Shown piece after piece: positions 15,952 through 25,275 of a stretch of 64,000 nucleotides of DNA. The stretch is taken from assembly GCA_964482405.1 (NCBI GenBank), contig CAYZXH010000001.1, forward strand, positions 1 through 64,000. Direction: 5' to 3'. Origin of the DNA: Zestomicrobium sp964482405. Its GTDB lineage: Archaea > Thermoproteota > Thermoprotei_A > Sulfolobales > NBVN01. The translations under genes were made by a program, and so were the position numbers. The notes beneath the pieces were generated by a model. That model made no database searches and was not told the origin of the DNA. It worked only from the letters and a program-made list of their open reading frames with translations. Within the stretch, counting starts at the first letter, position 1. Every line of letters begins with the position of its first letter.

Positions 15952-17277
15952 ATGATGTCAAAACGTTCACTCAAAAAAGCTATTTCTAAAACTATGAGTC
16001 TCGTGATAGGTCTTATAATAGTGATTGCCGTTGTGGCCGGTGTCTTGATATACTTAACTAGTCAGCCACCACTCACAACCACCACACCAACCACGACTAC
16101 TAAGCCGACTATAGAGAAAGTTAAGATAGGTATTATAGAGCCTTTAACAGGACGTTACGCGGTCTTCGGTCAGGAAGCGGTTGACGCCGCCAGACTCTTA
16201 GTAGATATAATAAATAACGAGTTAGGCGGTGTTAGTTCGTTGGGTGGTGCTAAGCTGGAGTTATACGTTGAGGATGCTGGAACAAGCCCTGACTCAGCGG
16301 CTTTAGCTGCTGAGAGGCTTATCTCGAATTACAGACCTCACGTAATATTAGGAGCTTACATAAGTAGGCTTACGGCTGCAGTAGCTGAAGTAACTGAGAG
16401 GGAGAAAATACCTTTAGTTATGGACGCCTTAGTAGACTGGCTAACTGAGAAAGGCTGGAACTACGTCTTTAGGTTAGCTCCTAGAGCGAGCACTCATGGC
16501 AAGGCTGCCGTAGACTTCGTTCTAGAGATGGCTAAAAAAACCAATATGACGATACGTACTGTAGTAGTACTTCATGAAGACTCTATATTCGGCACCACCG
16601 TAGCTAACGGTGTGAGATCACAATTAATAGCTAAGGGTGTGATACCTAATGAGACAATAACCTACGCGTACACCATAACAGATTTCGGACCGATAATCTC
16701 TAAGATTAGGGACTTAAACCCGGACGTGATATTCAGTGTTCCTTACTTTAGCGACGGGATACTCTTCGCCAAAGCCTTACAAGCTTCAGGAATTAAGGTC
16801 AAGTTCATAGCCGGCGCTGGCGGGTGTGGTTATACGGATCCAGACTCCATAAGAGAGGCTGGTGAAGCCGTAGAATACTTCACTAACACGTACAGCTACA
16901 ACCCAGCTCGCCAGACCGAGTGGAACAAACGTATTGTACAAGCATTCCAGCAAAAATATGGTAAGCTACCTACTGAAGCAGCAGGCATTATATTCTACTC
17001 ACTAATGTTCGTTTACGAGGGGCTGGAGAAAGCAGGGCAAATGTTTCCTGAAGACCCACTAAACCCAGATAATTTGAGAGCTGCCTTCCTATCACTAGAT
17101 CTAAACGACTCTAACAGTATAGCGGCTCAATTATACCCAACTGGTAGAGTAAAGCTAGCATCTAACGGTGAGAACCTCCACGGAGGTACTGCGATCCTTC
17201 AAGTCATTGGAGGTCAGCCTAAGGTAGTATGGCCTGAAGCTGAGGAGGGCGTAACCCCAGTTTTCCCGAGACCTTAA
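15952..17277 (+). CDS. livJ: Branched-chain amino acid-type ABC substrate-binding protein (first system)
   Basis: 441-residue periplasmic-binding-protein type I fold (Leu/Ile/Val-binding family). It has a basic N-terminus and a membrane anchor (MSLVIGLIIVIAVVAGVLIY), then a Thr-rich linker near residues 42-52, typical of surface-tethered archaeal binding proteins, and then IGIIEPLTGRYAVFGQE opening the first lobe. First gene of a five-gene operon with two permeases and two ATPases. The ligand may be an amino acid or another small amide or organic acid; the sequence does not decide it. Confidence 0.88.
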   Translation: MMSKRSLKKAISKTMSLVIGLIIVIAVVAGVLIYLTSQPPLTTTTPTTTTKPTIEKVKIGIIEPLTGRYAVFGQEAVDAARLLVDIINNELGGVSSLGGAKLELYVEDAGTSPDSAALAAERLISNYRPHVILGAYISRLTAAVAEVTEREKIPLVMDALVDWLTEKGWNYVFRLAPRASTHGKAAVDFVLEMAKKTNMTIRTVVVLHEDSIFGTTVANGVRSQLIAKGVIPNETITYAYTITDFGPIISKIRDLNPDVIFSVPYFSDGILFAKALQASGIKVKFIAGAGGCGYTDPDSIREAGEAVEYFTNTYSYNPARQTEWNKRIVQAFQQKYGKLPTEAAGIIFYSLMFVYEGLEKAGQMFPEDPLNPDNLRAAFLSLDLNDSNSIAAQLYPTGRVKLASNGENLHGGTAILQVIGGQPKVVWPEAEEGVTPVFPRP

Positions 17278-17333
17278 ACCTTAAAGTTTTTTAGCTTAAG
17301 ATAATTCTTTTAATGTGATCAGGTGAAGCTAGA

Positions 17334-18206
17334 ATGTTACCTAGTCTTAACCTATTACTTCAGAGCATCCTAGACGGGATCTTTCTAGGTTTTCTATACT
17401 CCATCATGGCTCTAGGACTCTCGCTAGTGTTCGGCGTCATGGGGATAATAAACTTTGCCCACGGGGACTTCATCATGTTAGGTTCCTACCTAGTATGGAT
17501 ACTGGCTAACAGCCTGAGATCAGATCCTTCGTTGATGTCCGTAATTACGGTACCTCTCTTCTTTGTGATTGGTGCAGCTATCTACACGATCATTATAAGA
17601 CCTGTCTTGGGTAAGGAACCATTAATACAGATAGCAGTCACTGTTGGGGTGGGGTACGTCCTACAAAACCTTGCTTTAATGACGTTTAGGGCAGAGCCTA
17701 GAGCTGTCCAGATCTCCTATTTGAACTTTTACGTGGATCTAGGTTTAGTTAGTGTTCACGCGGCTAAACTCGTTTCCGCATTCCTCAGTTTTCTCATAGT
17801 GTTAGGGGTTCATTACCTCCTAACTAAGACTTGGGTTGGCTTAGCTATTAGAGCGACTGCCTATGATAGGGAGGTGGCGTCTTTAATGGGTATTAACGTA
17901 GGTAAAATATTCTTATTGGTTTTCGGTCTCGGAATAGCTCTCACAGGTCTTGCAGCATCTCTCTGGATGACTTTCGGGCAAGCCGATCCCTATATAGGTT
18001 CTTCCTTCGGTCTGCTGACTTGGGTTATAATAGCGTTAGGAGGTTTAGGTGGGGTTTCAGGTCTTTTGGCGTCAAGCATCATAGTGGGGATTATACAGTC
18101 TTTGACGATGACCTTAGTCTCGCCTACGGTTAGTCTAGCAATACCTTACGTGGTCTTCATAGTAGTGTTGTGGTTTAGACCGCAGGGGCTTTTCGGTAAG
18201 GGGTGA
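17334..18206 (+). CDS. livH: ABC permease LivH-type (first system)
   Basis: 290-residue membrane protein with about eight helices and the LivH-type opening GFLYSIMALGLSLVFGVMGI followed by NFAHGDFIMLGSY. It begins at ATG 17334, 56 bases after the binding-protein gene, and ends 5 bases before the second permease. It forms the membrane channel with the LivM-type subunit. Confidence 0.9.
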   Translation: MLPSLNLLLQSILDGIFLGFLYSIMALGLSLVFGVMGIINFAHGDFIMLGSYLVWILANSLRSDPSLMSVITVPLFFVIGAAIYTIIIRPVLGKEPLIQIAVTVGVGYVLQNLALMTFRAEPRAVQISYLNFYVDLGLVSVHAAKLVSAFLSFLIVLGVHYLLTKTWVGLAIRATAYDREVASLMGINVGKIFLLVFGLGIALTGLAASLWMTFGQADPYIGSSFGLLTWVIIALGGLGGVSGLLASSIIVGIIQSLTMTLVSPTVSLAIPYVVFIVVLWFRPQGLFGKG

Positions 18207-18211
18207 ATTAA

Positions 18212-19198
18212 GTGAGGTCGAGAGATTCATTCTCTATAATCTTACCAGCTCTCATCGTAGTGGTTGCTGGAGCGTCTATACCGTTCTTAGTAGGTTTTAA
18301 TCAGTACTACATATTGTTAGCTCTTCAATCCGTCATAGTGGCTTCTATAGCTCTCGCGTGGAACATAATTGGTGGTTATGCAGGACAACTAGATTTAGCT
18401 TCATTTGCTTACATAGGTCTCGGAGGGATACTAGCGACAATGCTAATGATAGAATATAATATAACGCCGTGGGCCGGCATGTTCTTAGGTGCCGGAATCT
18501 CAGCGGCTTTAGCTTTTGTTATAGGATATCCTCTCTTCCGTTTCGGTATAAGAGGGGTGTGGTACGCCTTATCAACTGCCGCGCTGGTGGTGATTCTACA
18601 TGAAGTCTCTATAATGGTTTTAGGACCTTTCGATTACTATATACCGCTCCTTGAGGGCTGGTACTACCTCAGGTTTAGGACTTGGGAGAATCTCTACTAC
18701 TTTAGCTTAATAGTATTAGCTTTCGTCATCTCGTTAAACCTCTACATAAGTAGGAGTAAGGTAGGGTACTACCTGAAAGCTATAAGAGAGGATGAGGTGG
18801 CTGCTGAGGCCGTAGGCATAGATATAAGGAAGTATAAGTTGCTGGCTTTAATGACTTACGCGTCTATCCTAGGCTTCGTCGGATACATATATATAGTCTC
18901 GCAGAGAACATTCTCCTACAATACCTTTAGCGGTCCTCAATCAGTCTACATAGCTATAATAGGTATAGTGGGCGGGTTAGGATCCGTGAGCGGGGTGTTT
19001 ACTGCTGCTATAATACTTAAGATCGTTGAGGAGTATTTGAGGGGTTACTTAGGTGGTGCCTTGCCGGGCCTCCATCTACTCTTATTCGGTGTGTTGCTAA
19101 TAACTGTAGGTATCTTAAGGCCTGAAGGACTCTCATCACTTACGGACACACTAGTTAAGAAAGTTAAGACTAGAATATGGGGTGGTGTTCGTGAGTGA
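18212..19198 (+). CDS. livM: ABC permease LivM-type (first system)
   Basis: 328-residue membrane protein with about nine helices. It contains the LivM features GGYAGQLDLASFAYIG, the cytoplasmic coupling region AIREDEVAAEAVGIDIRKYK, and a Gly-rich helix (GIVGGLGSVSG). Starts at GTG 18212 and overlaps the following ATPase gene. Confidence 0.9.
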   Translation: MRSRDSFSIILPALIVVVAGASIPFLVGFNQYYILLALQSVIVASIALAWNIIGGYAGQLDLASFAYIGLGGILATMLMIEYNITPWAGMFLGAGISAALAFVIGYPLFRFGIRGVWYALSTAALVVILHEVSIMVLGPFDYYIPLLEGWYYLRFRTWENLYYFSLIVLAFVISLNLYISRSKVGYYLKAIREDEVAAEAVGIDIRKYKLLALMTYASILGFVGYIYIVSQRTFSYNTFSGPQSVYIAIIGIVGGLGSVSGVFTAAIILKIVEEYLRGYLGGALPGLHLLLFGVLLITVGILRPEGLSSLTDTLVKKVKTRIWGGVRE

Positions 19199-19925
19199 TG
19201 CAGTCTTACTCGAGGTAATTAATCTTAGTAAGCGTTTCGGGGGTATTATAGCGCTTAATAACGTGAGTATGAGGATAACTAAAGGCGAGATTCTGGGTAT
19301 AATAGGTCCTAACGGAGCAGGTAAGACGACGTTCGTGAATTGCGTGACAGGGATCTACAAGCCTGATAGCGGGAGAGTCATCTTCTTAGGGGAGGACATA
19401 ACAGGTAAGCAACCTCACTTCATAGCACTGAAAGGTATTGCGAGGACGTGGCAGAAGATAAGACCCTTCTATAACATGACAGTAATTGAAGCAGTCACTG
19501 CCGGAGCCTTACTGAGAACTAAAGACGTTCTTAAAGCTAGAAAGGAAGCTGCGGAAATCCTTGAGTTTGTAGGTATTCCTAGAAGTAAGTTCGAGGTCCT
19601 CGGCAAGAATATTGCTTTGATAGAGCATAAGTTAGTGGATCTAGCTAGGGCTATAGCCACCAAACCTAAGCTACTATTCCTAGATGAGGTGGTGGCTGGG
19701 CTGAGACCTCATGAAGTCGACGTTATAGCTGACGTGGTTAAGAAGGTTAATAGGGAGATGGGGATAACCTTAGGCGTGATAGAGCACGTCATGAGGTTCG
19801 TGATGAACATCAGTGACAGGATAGTGGTATTACATGAAGGGAGGTTGCTAACGCAGGGAAGGCCTGCTGAGGTCGCGAGAGATCCTCTAGTAGTGGAAGC
19901 TTACTTAGGTACTAAACCTGTTTAG
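19191..19925 (+). CDS. livG: ABC ATPase LivG-type with degenerate signature (first system)
   Basis: A roughly 244-residue nucleotide-binding subunit. Walker A is GPNGAGKTTF. The usual LivG signature (LSYG/LAYG type) is replaced by ALIEHKLVDLARAIA, and Walker B reads LLFLDEVVAG in place of LDEPAAG. The H-loop IEHVM is intact. GTG 19191 is preferred after a GGTGGTG site, overlapping livM by 8 bases; the frame extends to GTG 19182. Paired with the canonical LivF-type ATPase next door, it would give one normal and one degenerate ATP site. Confidence 0.88.
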   Translation: MSDAVLLEVINLSKRFGGIIALNNVSMRITKGEILGIIGPNGAGKTTFVNCVTGIYKPDSGRVIFLGEDITGKQPHFIALKGIARTWQKIRPFYNMTVIEAVTAGALLRTKDVLKARKEAAEILEFVGIPRSKFEVLGKNIALIEHKLVDLARAIATKPKLLFLDEVVAGLRPHEVDVIADVVKKVNREMGITLGVIEHVMRFVMNISDRIVVLHEGRLLTQGRPAEVARDPLVVEAYLGTKPV

Positions 19926-19926
19926 G

Positions 19927-20655
19927 GTGATGCACGTGAAGAACACACTACTTGAGTTAATAAATGTGGAAGCTGGCTATGGAGTATTCAGAGTTCTTCA
20001 CGGCGTTAGTCTTAGGGTAGATAAGGGGGAGATTGTAGCTTTAGTAGGTCCTAACGGCGCTGGCAAAACAACAACTTTGAAGAGTATTGTGGGTCTCACA
20101 AACCTCTTCAAGGGTGAGATAATGTTTGATGGCTCAAGAATCGATGACGTCCCAACATATGATAGGATCAAGAAGGGGTTAGCGCTAGTTCCTGAGGGCA
20201 GGGGGATCTTCGCACCCTTAACAGTGCTTGAGAATCTCTACTTAGGTGCTTACCACAAGGAAGCGAGGCAAAAACTTAATGATTCTCTTGAAATGGTGTT
20301 CACCATATTTCCCAAGCTTAAGGAGAGGAGAAATCAAATAGCCGGCACACTCTCTGGAGGGGAGTCGCAGATGCTCGCTATAGGTAGGGCCTTGATGTCG
20401 AGACCTAAGATACTGCTATTAGATGAGCCAAGTCTCGGCTTAGCACCTAAGATAGTCTCAGAACTCTTCCATGTATTTAAGGAGTTAAACGAGGAATGGA
20501 AAGTTACTTTACTCCTAGTAGAGCAACACGTTAAGAACTCCTTAGAGATCTCTCACAGAGCTTACGTGATGGAGTCAGGCAAGATCGTATTGGAAGGGGA
20601 GAGCTCAGCATTAATAAATGATGAGAGATTGCGGAAAGCTTACTTAATAATATAA
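19927..20655 (+). CDS. livF: ABC ATPase LivF-type (first system)
   Basis: 242-residue nucleotide-binding subunit with Walker A GPNGAGKTTT, the LivF-type VPEGRGIFAPLTVLENL, canonical signature LSGGESQMLAIGRAL, Walker B ILLLDEPSLGLAP and H-loop VEQH. It is the last gene of the operon. The start may be GTG 19927, ATG 19930 or GTG 19936; AGGGTGAT just before 19936 favours the last. Confidence 0.9.
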   Translation: MMHVKNTLLELINVEAGYGVFRVLHGVSLRVDKGEIVALVGPNGAGKTTTLKSIVGLTNLFKGEIMFDGSRIDDVPTYDRIKKGLALVPEGRGIFAPLTVLENLYLGAYHKEARQKLNDSLEMVFTIFPKLKERRNQIAGTLSGGESQMLAIGRALMSRPKILLLDEPSLGLAPKIVSELFHVFKELNEEWKVTLLLVEQHVKNSLEISHRAYVMESGKIVLEGESSALINDERLRKAYLII

Positions 20656-20751
20656 GTATAACGCGGTCATAAAACTCTCCAATTTCTCCACGGATCTTTA
20701 TTCCTTTGAATAGTACACGTTGAAAACTTTTAATCTGATAATCCCTATTTT

Positions 20752-20964
20752 GTGGGTGATGTGTTGGAGGAACCTCCTACGGGACCCAGAAAACATCAGG
20801 TCGTTATTGGCTTGATTATCTTTGTCGTGTGGATTGCTTTACTACCTCTGGTTAACAGGTCTGATATTAAGGTTTTAGGTATCCCCTTGCTTTGGTTCTA
20901 CTACATATTGCTATCCGTAGCTACGACTTTAGTGATAACTTTCATGTACTTGTTTGAGAGGTGA
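20752..20964 (+). CDS. DUF3311-type small partner of a sodium:solute symporter
   Basis: 70 residues with two membrane helices (VVIGLIIFVVWIALLPLVN and LLWFYYILLSVATTLVITF) and LGIPLLWFYY between them, the pattern of DUF3311 proteins that sit directly before SSS-family transporters. Overlaps the symporter gene by 4 bases. GTG 20752 is used; GTG 20761 or TTG 20764 are possible. It may be needed for assembly or activity of the symporter. Confidence 0.75.
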   Translation: MGDVLEEPPTGPRKHQVVIGLIIFVVWIALLPLVNRSDIKVLGIPLLWFYYILLSVATTLVITFMYLFER

Positions 20965-22427
20965 TGTTGTTGAGGGCTGAAGCATTATTGGCTTCCTCCA
21001 TAGTTTTCTTCGTTATAGCTATGTCGGTGTTTATAGGTGTTCTGGTCTCAAGACTGAAAGTCAGGATTCTTAGAGCAGATACCTACATAGTTGCTGGCAG
21101 AACTTTAGGGACGCTTGTCTTCTTCTTAAACTCTGCCGCGGTAATATATAGTGGCTACACATTCCTAGGTACGGCGGGCTACTCCTACAAATACGGTGCC
21201 GCAACGATATTTGTCTGGGGTACGTCACTCTTAGGCTATGTTGTGGGGTACTTAGTAGCTCCTCGAGTATGGAGCTTAGCTAAGAAGCATAACTTACTAA
21301 CGCTATCTGACTTCATCATGTGGAGGTATAATAGTAAGGCATTAATGATCTTAGCCGCGATAATCTCGGTAGTTTTTCAAATACCTTACGTGCAGTTACA
21401 GATTCAGGCAGTATCGATAATAATTGATACAACATCCTATGGCTCGCTACCCTCACTACATCTGTCAGTAATCGTTTTTGGCTTAGTGATTCTCTACGTG
21501 TTCTTAGGCGGCATGATGTCTATAGCGTTGACTAACGTGTTCCTGGGTGCTCTAATGCTTGCCACAATGTTTGGCGGTAGTTGGGCTATAATCCTTAAGT
21601 ACTTCGGCGGGTTGCCGGGCCTCTACGAAGCGGTTTCCTCGGTCTCGCCAGCCCACCTAACCCTTCCGGGACCCGGCGGCTTAAGACCTGAGACCTGGTT
21701 CATATCTTCAGTCATAGGTACTGGGATAGGTTTTTGGTGCTGGTCTCAGAGAGTGCAGACGCTCTTCACAGCTAAGGACGTTAAAGTTATTAAGAAGGGC
21801 ATGGTCCTCAACTCTTGGTACCTAGTTCTAGGATCACTCTGGGTTACTCACATGGGCTTAGTAGCTCTCGCTCTAGGAACGCAACTAAGAGGTAGTGATT
21901 ACGCCTTCATCACACTTATCAGCGAGGCTTTCGGACCACTAATGTTGGGGTTCGTAGCCGCTGGCGGGGCGGCAGCATCCCTCTCCACGGCCGCAGGCCT
22001 CCTACTAGATCAGGCAAGCACCATATCCAGAAACCTAATACAGCAAGTCTTCAGGAATAGATTAAGTGATAAGGAGTTAGTAACCTTGACTAGAGTAGCT
22101 GTGGTGGGGTTAGGGATAGTTTCAACGATCTTAGCTTACACGTCTCCAGCACTCTTAGTTGACTTACTCTTAATGGGTTATGCCGGCGTGACTCAGCTAT
22201 TCCCAGGCCTCTTCATAGGTATTTTCTGGAGAGACCTCCAGAAATACGAGGTTTTAAGTGGCTTACTAGTAGGGGAACTGACAGTGCTCGTAATGAATGC
22301 TTACTGGGGTCTAGAACCATTCAGCATACACCTCATAATATGGGGTCTTACAACAAACCTAGCAACTGTCTTAATCACCTATGTAGCAAGGAAAACACTA
22401 GGAAGTAGAAAAGCCAAGACTTATTAA
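20961..22427 (+). CDS. Sodium:solute symporter family transporter
   Basis: 488 residues, about 13 membrane helices, of the SSS/pantothenate-type fold: helix region YIVAGRTLGTLVFFLNSAA, SGYTFLGTAGYSYKYG near residue 60, and SLSTAAGLLLDQAS near 340. With the DUF3311 partner, the pair resembles monocarboxylate or pantothenate symporters; the substrate is unknown. Starts lie at GTG 20961, ATG 20964 or TTG 20970; GAGGTGA is just upstream of the last. Confidence 0.85.
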   Translation: MMLLRAEALLASSIVFFVIAMSVFIGVLVSRLKVRILRADTYIVAGRTLGTLVFFLNSAAVIYSGYTFLGTAGYSYKYGAATIFVWGTSLLGYVVGYLVAPRVWSLAKKHNLLTLSDFIMWRYNSKALMILAAIISVVFQIPYVQLQIQAVSIIIDTTSYGSLPSLHLSVIVFGLVILYVFLGGMMSIALTNVFLGALMLATMFGGSWAIILKYFGGLPGLYEAVSSVSPAHLTLPGPGGLRPETWFISSVIGTGIGFWCWSQRVQTLFTAKDVKVIKKGMVLNSWYLVLGSLWVTHMGLVALALGTQLRGSDYAFITLISEAFGPLMLGFVAAGGAAASLSTAAGLLLDQASTISRNLIQQVFRNRLSDKELVTLTRVAVVGLGIVSTILAYTSPALLVDLLLMGYAGVTQLFPGLFIGIFWRDLQKYEVLSGLLVGELTVLVMNAYWGLEPFSIHLIIWGLTTNLATVLITYVARKTLGSRKAKTY

Positions 22428-22446
22428 TCTGCCATCAATTAATATC

Positions 22447-22890
22447 ATGGAGGTGTTAGTAAAAATGCCTGTAATCAGACGTAGTAGAAGGTTCCCTATA
22501 AGAGTAGCTGACATCATGAGTACGCCGCCGATAACCGCTAGAGACGATACCCCCGTCGAGGAGATCGCTAAAATCATGAACGAGAATAACATAGGTAGCG
22601 TAATGATAGTGGATTCAGGAGGGATCCTAACAGGAATAATAACTGAGAGAGACCTCATATACGCTATAGCTAACGGGAAGATAGGTAAGAACCTGCCGGC
22701 CTACATGATAATGACTGAAAACCCCGTAACCATAGAGCCCGGTTCCCCGATAGATGAAGCACTACAGAAAATGCGCGAGAATAACATAAGGCACCTACCA
22801 GTAGTTAATTCAGAGAAGAGACCCGTGGGCATGGTGTCTCTGAGAGACGTCATCGACGCAATATTAACGTTTATTAAGGTTTTCGCGTAG
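22447..22890 (+). CDS. Protein with two CBS domains
   Basis: 147 residues forming one CBS pair: VADIMSTPPITARDDTPVEEI, then GILTGIITERDLIYAIANG, then the second repeat with MTENPVTIEPGSPIDEAL and PVGMVSLRDVIDAIL. Such pairs bind adenosine nucleotides and sense energy status. It lies 19 bases after the symporter gene, so it may regulate transport, but stand-alone CBS proteins have no single role. Confidence 0.88.
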   Translation: MEVLVKMPVIRRSRRFPIRVADIMSTPPITARDDTPVEEIAKIMNENNIGSVMIVDSGGILTGIITERDLIYAIANGKIGKNLPAYMIMTENPVTIEPGSPIDEALQKMRENNIRHLPVVNSEKRPVGMVSLRDVIDAILTFIKVFA

Positions 22891-22937
22891 TTTTTCTAAC
22901 TACCAATTATTTTATTGCCTAGCTGAGGTAACGGCAC

Positions 22938-23711
22938 TTGATTGAAGACTTCAGCGACTTGCAAACTTACTTAAGCATGGTAGGTAGTAGGTTGAGGTAC
23001 GCGATCTTCTATGTGAGGAATTGCTCGTCTACTCAAGACCTAGCCATGAAGCTTTACGAGGAAGGCTATGGGGAAGGCTCAGTAATTATCGCGGAGGAAA
23101 TGAGTTCCGGGAGGGGAAGGTTAGGGAGGAACTGGTTAGCCACCTCAGGAGGTCTTTGGTTCACTCTAGTTCTTACACCACCTAAGCCAACCAATTTTCA
23201 AATACTTAGCCTAGGAGTAGGTTCTTCAGTAGCCAAGACACTCAGAGAGCTCTACGAGATTAAAGCAGTGGTTAAGTGGCCTAACGATGTCCTAGTAAAC
23301 GGGAGGAAGATTGCCGGTATCTTAATTGAAGGAAGGAAAGACCTTAAAACAGCTCTCTTCGTAGGTGTGGGAATCAACGTTAATAACGAAGTACCGAGCG
23401 AGCTAAGGGAGAAAGCAATAAGTATTAAAGAAGTTCTTAAGCGTCAAGTCCCTAGAACCCCTCTACTAGCGAAAATCCTTCGAGAGATTGAGGGAACATA
23501 CCTTAAGTTACTTGATGAGGAGACGGATAAGATCCTGGAAGAATGGCGTGGTCTTACGGAAACTCTAGGTAGGAAAGTTAAGGTAGTTACTGAGGAGGGG
23601 GTTATTGAGGGCGTAGCGGTTGACGTAGCGTCAGACGGCTCATTAATAGTAGAAGACTTAGCCGGCGTTAAACGCTTTATCTACGCGGGCGATGTGATAC
23701 ATTTAACGTAA
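22938..23711 (+). CDS. birA: Biotin--protein ligase (BirA catalytic form)
   Basis: Attaches biotin to the lysine of a biotin carboxyl carrier. The 257-residue protein has the catalytic SGRGRLGRNWLATSGGLWF, then VVKWPNDVLVNGRKIAGILIE and a C-terminal SH3-like domain (ETLGRKVKVVTEEGVIEGVA). There is no N-terminal DNA-binding domain, so it is the non-repressor form. The start is TTG 22938, 9-10 bases after GAGGT. No carboxylase gene is in the window. Confidence 0.9.
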   Translation: MIEDFSDLQTYLSMVGSRLRYAIFYVRNCSSTQDLAMKLYEEGYGEGSVIIAEEMSSGRGRLGRNWLATSGGLWFTLVLTPPKPTNFQILSLGVGSSVAKTLRELYEIKAVVKWPNDVLVNGRKIAGILIEGRKDLKTALFVGVGINVNNEVPSELREKAISIKEVLKRQVPRTPLLAKILREIEGTYLKLLDEETDKILEEWRGLTETLGRKVKVVTEEGVIEGVAVDVASDGSLIVEDLAGVKRFIYAGDVIHLT

Positions 23712-23894
23712 CGACTTACACGTAACTAAGTATTAAGTCAAGATGATGATCATTTACCGAGGGAAGCTATTTTCTCAAACGTTAATGTGATTAATGTTAT
23801 ATTACTGCTAAATCAAAGTGTCACCAAATAAGAATTAAAGAAACATTCGCGCTATTAGCAGATTTACGACTATTATTCTCGGTATGCATGAAAA

Positions 23895-23930
23895 AGCTTA
23901 AAAAGGTTTCTGGGAAAAATATATGAGGTG
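23895..23930 (+). promoter_or_regulatory. Promoter and ribosome binding site of the second Liv-type operon
   Basis: AGCTTAAAAAGGT at 23895-23907 is a good BRE/TATA element, and GAGGTG at 23925-23930 precedes ATG 23939. The preceding 180 bases of the gap show no gene or convincing RNA. Confidence 0.45.
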
Positions 23931-23938
23931 TTACCTAC

Positions 23939-25195
23939 ATGGCATTCGATATGAGAGCTATTGCCTTAGTAATAGTGGCTCTAATAATAGGTCTGGCTGC
24001 AGGTTACGGCATAGCCGCGATGACTGGCGGCGGTGCGGCTACCACCGTAACTGTAACTCCTGAAAAGAAAGTATATAGTATAGGCTTCACCCTGCCACTC
24101 TCCGGGGAGCTGTCTTCAATTGGTAAGATCTGGGAGAAGGTGGTTCAGCTAGCCATCGAGGATTTGAATAGGGAGGTTCAGGCTTATGGTTTCAACGTAG
24201 AGTTCCGTGCCGTGATTCTGGATGACGGTACTTCCGAGGAGAAAGCGTTGCAGAACGTGCAGAGTTTTGCTCAACAAGGCATTAAGGTTATTATAGGACC
24301 TGCTGCCAGCGCTCAAGTTAAGGTTGTTAAGAGCTATGTTGATAGCAATAAGATAGTTCTTATATCACCGTCTTCCACCGCACCTACTCTAGCTATACCT
24401 AACGATTACGTTTTCAGAACTGTTGGTTCTGACGCTGGTCAGGCTAAGGCGTTGGCTGCCCTCGCGTATCAAGAGGGTGCTAGGAAGGTCGTAGTGTTCC
24501 ACAGAAACGATGAGTATGGTAAAGCGTTTGCTGACTTCTTCGAGAATTACTTTAAGGAGATGGGTGGGTCTGCGATTAAGTTACCTTATCAGACAGGCTT
24601 GTCAGACTACGCGTCAGAGGTAGCTACTCTAGCAAGCAAAGTTCAGAGTGAGGGAGCTGACGCAGTAGTTTTAATATCTTTCGATACTGACGGGGCTAAC
24701 ATACTCTCGCACGCCGCTAGGTCGGACATACTCTCCAGTATTAGATGGTTTATCTCTGAAGGACCGCACGGCGCGGAAGAATTGCTTTCCCCAACAGTTG
24801 GTCAATTCGCGTCTGAGGTAAAATTATTCGGGACTAGACCCCTATTCATAGCTAATCCACTCTACGAAGACTTCAAGAACAGAATGATCCAGAAATTCGG
24901 CATTGAGCCAGGTGTATTTAGTGAGAACTTGTATGATGCTGTGAAACTTGCTGGCTGGGCAATACTTAGAGCAGGGACTTATGACGGGGAAGCTATAAGA
25001 GCTGCCTTGATAGAAGTAGCTAAGACTTACTACGGTCCTAGCGGGTGGACTATCTTCGACTCCGCAGGCGATAAAGCACAGCAGGACTACGGTGTCTGGG
25101 CTATAATTCCCGGAGGACCCAAGGGCTATCAATTCAAAGACGTCGGTCTCTATGAGAGAGGCACGATAATATTCCTTGAGCAAGCATACCCATAA
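23939..25195 (+). CDS. livJ: Branched-chain amino acid-type ABC substrate-binding protein (second system)
   Basis: 418-residue type I binding protein with an N-terminal membrane anchor (ALVIVALIIGLAAGYGIAAM), a short Gly/Thr linker, and IGFTLPLSGELSSIGKIWE opening the binding domain. VIIGPAASAQVKVV near residue 117 is the usual first-lobe ligand region. It heads a second complete five-gene importer and differs clearly from the first binding protein, so the ligands probably differ. Confidence 0.88.
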   Translation: MAFDMRAIALVIVALIIGLAAGYGIAAMTGGGAATTVTVTPEKKVYSIGFTLPLSGELSSIGKIWEKVVQLAIEDLNREVQAYGFNVEFRAVILDDGTSEEKALQNVQSFAQQGIKVIIGPAASAQVKVVKSYVDSNKIVLISPSSTAPTLAIPNDYVFRTVGSDAGQAKALAALAYQEGARKVVVFHRNDEYGKAFADFFENYFKEMGGSAIKLPYQTGLSDYASEVATLASKVQSEGADAVVLISFDTDGANILSHAARSDILSSIRWFISEGPHGAEELLSPTVGQFASEVKLFGTRPLFIANPLYEDFKNRMIQKFGIEPGVFSENLYDAVKLAGWAILRAGTYDGEAIRAALIEVAKTYYGPSGWTIFDSAGDKAQQDYGVWAIIPGGPKGYQFKDVGLYERGTIIFLEQAYP

Positions 25196-25275
25196 TTTTT
25201 AAATAAATAATGATTAGTCTTAAATATAAGTTCAACTCACATTAAATGAGTTAAGGAGATACGGGGGTTGGGAGA

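Noticed and set aside
23745..23830. Possible C/D box RNA (ATGATGA followed by a C'-like GTGATTA)
   Set aside because: No CTGA D box at the right distance and no stable terminal stem; the match is to one box only.
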